The notes below the pieces were generated by a model. The model saw only the letters and a program-made list of their open reading frames with translations, ran no database searches and was not told the DNA's origin. A DNA stretch of 64,000 nt, from assembly GCA_031551775.1 (NCBI GenBank), contig JAVBND010000021.1:5420-69419 (forward strand). Direction: 5' to 3'. Positions 60,250 through 64,000 of this stretch are shown here, piece after piece. The stretch is from Anaerozeibacter sp031551775. GTDB taxonomy: Bacteria > Bacillota > Clostridia > Christensenellales > Aristaeellaceae. The translations under genes and the position numbers were made by a program. The stretch's first letter is position 1; each line of letters starts with the position of its first letter.

Positions 60250-61303
60250 GTTTCTCCTCTTCGCTCGCTTCCTCGACAACCGCTTCTTCCGCTTCGGCCT
60301 GGATGACCGCCGCTTCGCGCTGTTTCTCGGGCAGCGGGTGTTTGTCCCCCAGCGCCGCTTTGAGCGACACGATGGCCACTTCCAGCATCTCGTCGTCGGG
60401 CTCGGCGGTGGTGATCTTTTGAACCATCAGGCCCGGCCATTTCAGCGCGCGCACGAACCAAGTGTTTTCGGCCCGTGCAAGGCCCTTGAGCACCTCATAG
60501 GAAATGCCCGCGACCAGCGGAAGTAGCAAGAGGTTGCTGCCCAGGCGCTTAAAGACATTGGTCGAGTTGTTGCCAAGGAACAGGAACACGATGATCGAGA
60601 TGACCATGACGATCACCAGGAAGCTGGTGCCGCAGCGCGGATGCAGGCGCGTGAACTTGCGCGCGTTTTCCGGTGTCAGTTCTTCGCCCGCTTCAAAGCA
60701 GAAGATCGACTTGTGCTCCGCGCCGTGGTATTGAAAGACGCGGCGGATTTCCCTGAGCCTGGAGCACAGGTACACATAGAGCAGGAACACCGTGATGCGC
60801 ACCGCGCCGCCGATGATCTTGACCACGACGTTTGATTCAATGAAGCGCTTGGTCAGCGACTCAATGCCCACCGGGATCGCGAAGAACAGCCCAATCGCGA
60901 GCACGATGGCCAGAATGACCGCAAACATCATCATCACGTCGTCCGGCTTCATGTTGAGGAGCGCCGCCACTTTTTTCTCGAACTTCGAAGGCTCTTCCGG
61001 TGCTTCGCCCGCCATCTCGGCGGACTCGGTCAGCGTCTTCATGCCAAAGTACATGCTCTGGACGAAGCTGACGATGCCGCGCAGGATGGGCCACTTGAGA
61101 AAGGGGTATTTTTTGCCGATCTTGGATGTCGGGCGCGTTTTGTAGACGATGTTGCCATCCGCCTGGCGCACCGCGATGGCGGTGAGCTCGGGTCCCTGCA
61201 TCATCACGCCTTCCATGACCGCCTGGCCGCCGACCGATATCGGCGCGTTTTCCGGGGGATTGCCCAGGAACCAGTCCTTAAAACCCTTGGTGAATTTTGA
61301 CAT
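60212..61303 (-). CDS. DUF1385 membrane protein
   Basis: A 363-residue membrane protein with the family signature GGQAVMEGVMMQGPELTAIAVR near the N-terminus, VFQYHGAEHKSIFCFE in the middle and FTRLHPRCGTSFLVIV; about four to five membrane segments and an acidic C-terminal tail. DUF1385 proteins (with His/Cys-rich motifs that may bind metal) are commonly encoded between rpmE and prmC/prfA in Clostridia; their function is unknown. The ATG at 61303 has GGAGG 9-10 nt upstream. Confidence 0.94.
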   Translation of the reverse strand: MSKFTKGFKDWFLGNPPENAPISVGGQAVMEGVMMQGPELTAIAVRQADGNIVYKTRPTSKIGKKYPFLKWPILRGIVSFVQSMYFGMKTLTESAEMAGEAPEEPSKFEKKVAALLNMKPDDVMMMFAVILAIVLAIGLFFAIPVGIESLTKRFIESNVVVKIIGGAVRITVFLLYVYLCSRLREIRRVFQYHGAEHKSIFCFEAGEELTPENARKFTRLHPRCGTSFLVIVMVISIIVFLFLGNNSTNVFKRLGSNLLLLPLVAGISYEVLKGLARAENTWFVRALKWPGLMVQKITTAEPDDEMLEVAIVSLKAALGDKHPLPEKQREAAVIQAEAEEAVVEEASEEEKREFTDDGKTVAK

Positions 61304-61342
61304 ATACCAAAACCTCCGAATTTTCACTCTAAGCCGCCGGAT

Positions 61343-61371
61343 ACTATATACCCCGTCGGCATGTATGAAAA
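61343..61371 (-). promoter_or_regulatory. Possible promoter for the DUF1385-prmC-prfA cluster
   Basis: Minus strand TTTTCA (61366-61371), 17-bp spacer, TATAGT (61343-61348). The -35 overlaps the T run of the rpmE terminator. Confidence 0.5.
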
Positions 61372-61394
61372 ACAGACCGGGCGCGCCCGATCTG
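61367..61394 (-). terminator. Intrinsic terminator after rpmE
   Basis: Minus strand: stem CAGATCGGGC/GCCCGGTCTG (61385-61394 with 61373-61382), one mismatch, followed by TTTTTC. Clear rho-independent form. Confidence 0.82.
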
Positions 61395-61442
61395 CATTTT
61401 CTGTTTTGACGTGCAAAATCCGGCGTGTATCGCGCCGATAGA

Positions 61443-61640
61443 TTACATGCCGTAACGCTTCTTGAAGCGGTCCACGCGTCCGCCGGTATCAACCAGCTTC
61501 TGCTTGCCCGTGTAGAAGGGATGGCACTTTGAGCAGATGTCAACGCGCATTTCCTTCTTCACCGAACCGGTCTCAAAGGTCTCGCCGCACACGCAACGTA
61601 CGATTGACTTGCCGTAATTGGGATGAATCTTTTCCTTCAT
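61443..61640 (-). CDS. rpmE: 50S ribosomal protein L31
   Basis: A 65-residue zinc-type L31: MKEKIHPNYGKSIVRCVCGETFETGS and DICSKCHPFYTGKQKLVDTGGRVDRFKKRYG. The C+ form is indicated by CVCG and CSKC, so it is the zinc-containing paralogue. The ATG at 61640 has GAGAGGTG upstream. It has its own promoter and terminator. Confidence 0.97.
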   Translation of the reverse strand: MKEKIHPNYGKSIVRCVCGETFETGSVKKEMRVDICSKCHPFYTGKQKLVDTGGRVDRFKKRYGM

Positions 61641-61701
61641 GGTTCTCACCTCTCTCTGAGCGGGGCATAAACGCGCACAAAATACGCGCGTCACAAAGCG
61701 T

Positions 61702-61730
61702 ATTATAGCACAGCGCCCTGTGAATTGCAA
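61702..61730 (-). promoter_or_regulatory. Sigma-A promoter for rpmE
   Basis: Minus strand TTGCAA (61725-61730), 17-bp spacer, TATAAT (61702-61707). Confidence 0.78.
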
Positions 61731-61863
61731 TGATACTTTTATTTTTTACTTTCCCGCGTCCACCTTTGTCACTCGCCGTCCGATTGAGGCGCCGGGCAGG
61801 AATTCGCCCGCTCGGCGTCGTATTTTTACTTCGATTAGGCTATCAATTCAAGGGGGCTACATC

Positions 61864-63528
61864 ATGAGCAAGTACGCCATTGGCGTCGATTACGGGACGC
61901 TTTCCGCCCGCGCGCTGGTCGTCGAAATCGGAACCGGCCGTGAACTCGGAAGCGGCGTCATGAACTATCCGCACGCCGTCATGGACGAGCGCTTGCCGGA
62001 CGGCACGCGCCTCAGGCCTGACTGGGCGCTTGAGCATCCTGAGGACTACCTCGATTGCCTCGCCTACACCATCCCCGAGGCCATCCGCGCGTCGGGCATC
62101 GACGCACAAGACGTGATTGGCATCGGCATTGATTTCACCGCCTGCACACTGGTCGCCACCGACAAGGCGGGCGTGCCGCTTTGTCTGAAGAGCGAATTTG
62201 AGCACAACCCGCACGCCTATGTCAAGCTGTGGAAGCACCATGCCGCCCAGATCGAGGCCGATGTGATCAACGAACTGGCCGCGGCGCGCGGCGAGGCGTT
62301 TCTTTCCCGCTACGGCGGCAAGACTTCCTCGGAATGGATGCTGCCCAAGATTTGGCAGACGCTCAAGGAAGCGCCTGAAGTCTACGACAGCGCCGACTGC
62401 TTCATCGAAGCCGGGGATTGGGTGGTTTGGCGCCTGACCGGAAAGCAAGCGCGCAGTTCCAGCCTTGCCGGTTACAAAGCGCTTTGGCACAAGCGGGAAG
62501 GATATCCGCCGGACGATTTTTTTGGGGCGCTCGACAAGCGGCTTGCGCACGTGGTGGATGAAAAGCTCTCGCGGGACATCTTCCCCATCGGAGCCAAGGC
62601 GGGCGAGATCACCGAAGAAGCCGCCATGCTGACCGGGCTTAAGCCCGGCACCGCCGTGGCCGTTTGCAACATAGACGCCCATGTATCGCTGCCGGCGGCC
62701 GGACTCACGCAACCGGGTGACATGTTGATGATCATGGGCACATCGACCTGCCACATCATGGTATCGGATGAAGAAAAACGCGTGCCCGGCATTTGCGGCG
62801 TGGTGGAGGACGGCGTGATTCCGGGACTGCTGGGGTACGAGGGCAGTCAGATGATGGGCGACCATTTCAACTGGTTCGTGGACAATTGCGTGCCCGAATC
62901 GTACGCGCGGGAAGCGCGGGAAAAGGAAGTGGACCTCCATGTCCTGCTCAGCGGAAAAGCGCAACTGCTCAAGGCGGGCGAGAGCGGACTTCTGGCGCTC
63001 GACTGGTGGAACGGCAACCGCTCGGTTCTGGTAGACGGCACGCTCTCGGGCATGATGCTGGGGATGACGCTGACGACCAAGCCGGAAGAAATATACCGGG
63101 CGCTGATCGAAGGCACGGCGTACGGCGCGCGGATGATCCTCGACACGTTTGACAACAGCGGCGCCCGGATCAAGAACCTGTACGCGTGCGGAGGAATCGC
63201 GCAGAAGAACGCCTTTGTGATGCAGGTGTACGCGGACGTGACGGGGCGCGAGATCCGCATTGCGCGCTCAACCCAAGCGCCCGCGCTGGGCTCGGCGATG
63301 TTCGGCGCGCTGGCGGCGGGCAAGGCGGTCGGTGGGTATGATTCAATCGAAGACGCCGCGCGCGAGATGGGCGGCGTGCTCGACACGGTCTATAGGCCGA
63401 TTGCCGAAAACCAGCGGGTTTATGAAAAGCTGTACGCGGAATATGCCAAACTTCATGATTACTTTGGCCGGGGCGGGAACGGCGTAATGAAGAAGCTGAA
63501 AGCCATCAAGGCGCGCCAGTCCCGGTGA
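61864..63528 (+). CDS. araB: Ribulokinase
   Basis: Phosphorylates L-ribulose in arabinose catabolism. The 554-residue FGGY kinase begins KYAIGVDYGTLSARALVV, the AraB phosphate-1 motif, and has GIGIDFTACTLV, SEFEHNPHAYVKLWKHHAA, NIDAHVSLPAAG (catalytic Asp), GTSTCHIMVSD and the adenosine motif ACGGIAQKNAFVMQVYADV. Length and motifs match AraB better than xylulokinase. The ATG has GGGGG upstream. No araA or araD is adjacent in the window. It is distant from the sugar locus at 30-39 kb. Confidence 0.95.
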   Translation: MSKYAIGVDYGTLSARALVVEIGTGRELGSGVMNYPHAVMDERLPDGTRLRPDWALEHPEDYLDCLAYTIPEAIRASGIDAQDVIGIGIDFTACTLVATDKAGVPLCLKSEFEHNPHAYVKLWKHHAAQIEADVINELAAARGEAFLSRYGGKTSSEWMLPKIWQTLKEAPEVYDSADCFIEAGDWVVWRLTGKQARSSSLAGYKALWHKREGYPPDDFFGALDKRLAHVVDEKLSRDIFPIGAKAGEITEEAAMLTGLKPGTAVAVCNIDAHVSLPAAGLTQPGDMLMIMGTSTCHIMVSDEEKRVPGICGVVEDGVIPGLLGYEGSQMMGDHFNWFVDNCVPESYAREAREKEVDLHVLLSGKAQLLKAGESGLLALDWWNGNRSVLVDGTLSGMMLGMTLTTKPEEIYRALIEGTAYGARMILDTFDNSGARIKNLYACGGIAQKNAFVMQVYADVTGREIRIARSTQAPALGSAMFGALAAGKAVGGYDSIEDAAREMGGVLDTVYRPIAENQRVYEKLYAEYAKLHDYFGRGGNGVMKKLKAIKARQSR

Positions 63529-63546
63529 CGTTTCCCGCCGACAAAA

Positions 63547-63588
63547 GGAGCTGTTGCAGAAGTAAAAAAACTGCAGCAGCTTCGTTTT
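63547..63588 (+). terminator. Intrinsic terminator after araB
   Basis: An 11-bp stem AGCTGTTGCAG/CTGCAGCAGCT (63549-63559 with 63571-63581), one mismatch, loop of about 11 nt, followed by TCGTTTTTA. Confidence 0.85.
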
Positions 63589-63899
63589 TATGGGGAAAGG
63601 GCCCCTCCCGAAATTTTTAAACGCTTAAAAAGGACGGCTTGAGCGGCTAGAAAGGCCTGAATTCTTGCAAGCCTCCGGCAATCCCGCCAGCAACATCGAA
63701 TCCTGTCAACCACCCCGCGAAATTTTTACGTTTTGTCTCCGGACTGTCTGGGGCGAAGCAGCCGTTTGCGCGGCATCCGGTTACATTGCAACTCAGGCAT
63801 GCGAAGCCAAACCCGAAAACAACCCGGAAATACGCCGTTTGTTTACAAAATGAATTGCTATTGGACGGATATGTAACTCTTCAAGTAATCGCCGCGCGC
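63589..63899. other. Intergenic stretch with no recognised gene
   Basis: About 310 bp between the araB terminator and the next promoter. Short open frames here have no ribosome binding site and no recognisable motif. I see no RNA gene or repeat. Confidence 0.5.
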
Positions 63900-63905
63900 T
63901 ATAAT
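63900..63905 (+). promoter_or_regulatory. -10 box for the last gene
   Basis: TATAAT, with only a weak -35 (TCTTCA, 63878-63883, 16-bp spacer). The start codon is 48 bp downstream. Confidence 0.5.
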
Positions 63906-63952
63906 ACATACATAAGATCAAGCAAACGAACCGCAAGAAGGAGGCCGCCACA

Positions 63953-64000
63953 ATGAAGAAAATCATCACCAGCGCCCTGTTCACCCTGATCGTTCTGGCC
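63953..64000 (+). CDS. Exported protein, first 16 residues only
   Basis: An ATG preceded by AAGAAGGAGG 8-9 nt upstream begins MKKIITSALFTLIVLA, a typical signal-peptide start; the gene continues beyond the window. Function cannot be inferred. Confidence 0.75.
   Translation, partial: MKKIITSALFTLIVLA

Noticed and set aside
63665..63853. Short plus-strand open frame after araB
   Set aside because: No ribosome binding site, no motif, and it lies in an intergenic stretch between a terminator and the next promoter.

Overview
The window is a GC-rich chromosomal segment (about 60% G+C by eye) from a Bacillota bacterium, most likely class Clostridia and possibly Christensenellales-like. The evidence is the gene orders rimP-nusA-ylxR-L7Ae-infB-rbfA-nrnA-truB...rpsO-pnp and rpmE-DUF1385-prmC-prfA-sua5-ywlE, a HelD-type RNA polymerase recycling factor, a YdiF-like ABC-F protein, GGAGG-type ribosome binding sites and near-consensus sigma-A promoters. 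Placement below class is inference. I found no rRNA, tRNA, CRISPR array, transposase, integrase or phage gene. Several genes appear to use TTG or GTG starts behind a strong Shine-Dalgarno.

Layout. 1-12.7 kb (minus): one long transcription/translation/RNA-decay cluster running from rimP down to pnp and an M16 peptidase. A secreted M23-like protein that has lost its zinc ligands lies where ribF is commonly found, and a hairpin-rich spacer with a 70-bp tandem duplication lies between infB and rbfA. 12.8-24 kb: a WG-repeat exported protein, a thymidine kinase fused to a GNAT domain, a GIY-YIG-like protein, ybaK, then glyA-dapF-rbsK, then helD coupled to an ACP-like protein without the phosphopantetheine serine. 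22-30 kb: redox genes (exported FMN/FAD flavoprotein, tocopherol-cyclase-like protein, FAD-Rieske oxidoreductase, two-component system, exported FMN-binding protein with a duplicated domain).

30.4-39.4 kb is a sugar-utilisation locus: a three-gene ABC importer divergent from an AraR-type (GntR-LacI) regulator, which is followed by an FGGY kinase, a fucose/arabinose-isomerase-like protein and a cytosolic GH30-like hydrolase. Two nearly identical 18-bp sites, one in each control region, are strong operator candidates, so importer, hydrolase, isomerase and kinase probably form one regulon. A citXG fusion without citrate lyase genes, a TraX-like membrane protein, two small envelope-type proteins, an ABC-F ATPase, DUF308 and cca follow.

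46-64 kb: a decayed BspA-type LRR gene, RecQ with an N-terminal DUF1653 domain, yebC, a Nudix protein with a broken Nudix box, an aldo/keto reductase, a 1489-residue exported repeat protein, the sua5/ywlE/prfA/prmC/DUF1385/rpmE cluster, a ribulokinase and the start of another exported protein. No complete new defence or mobile system is visible. The most novel material is the set of unusual fusions, the pseudo-enzymes, the flavinylated-looking export proteins and the regulon with matched operators.
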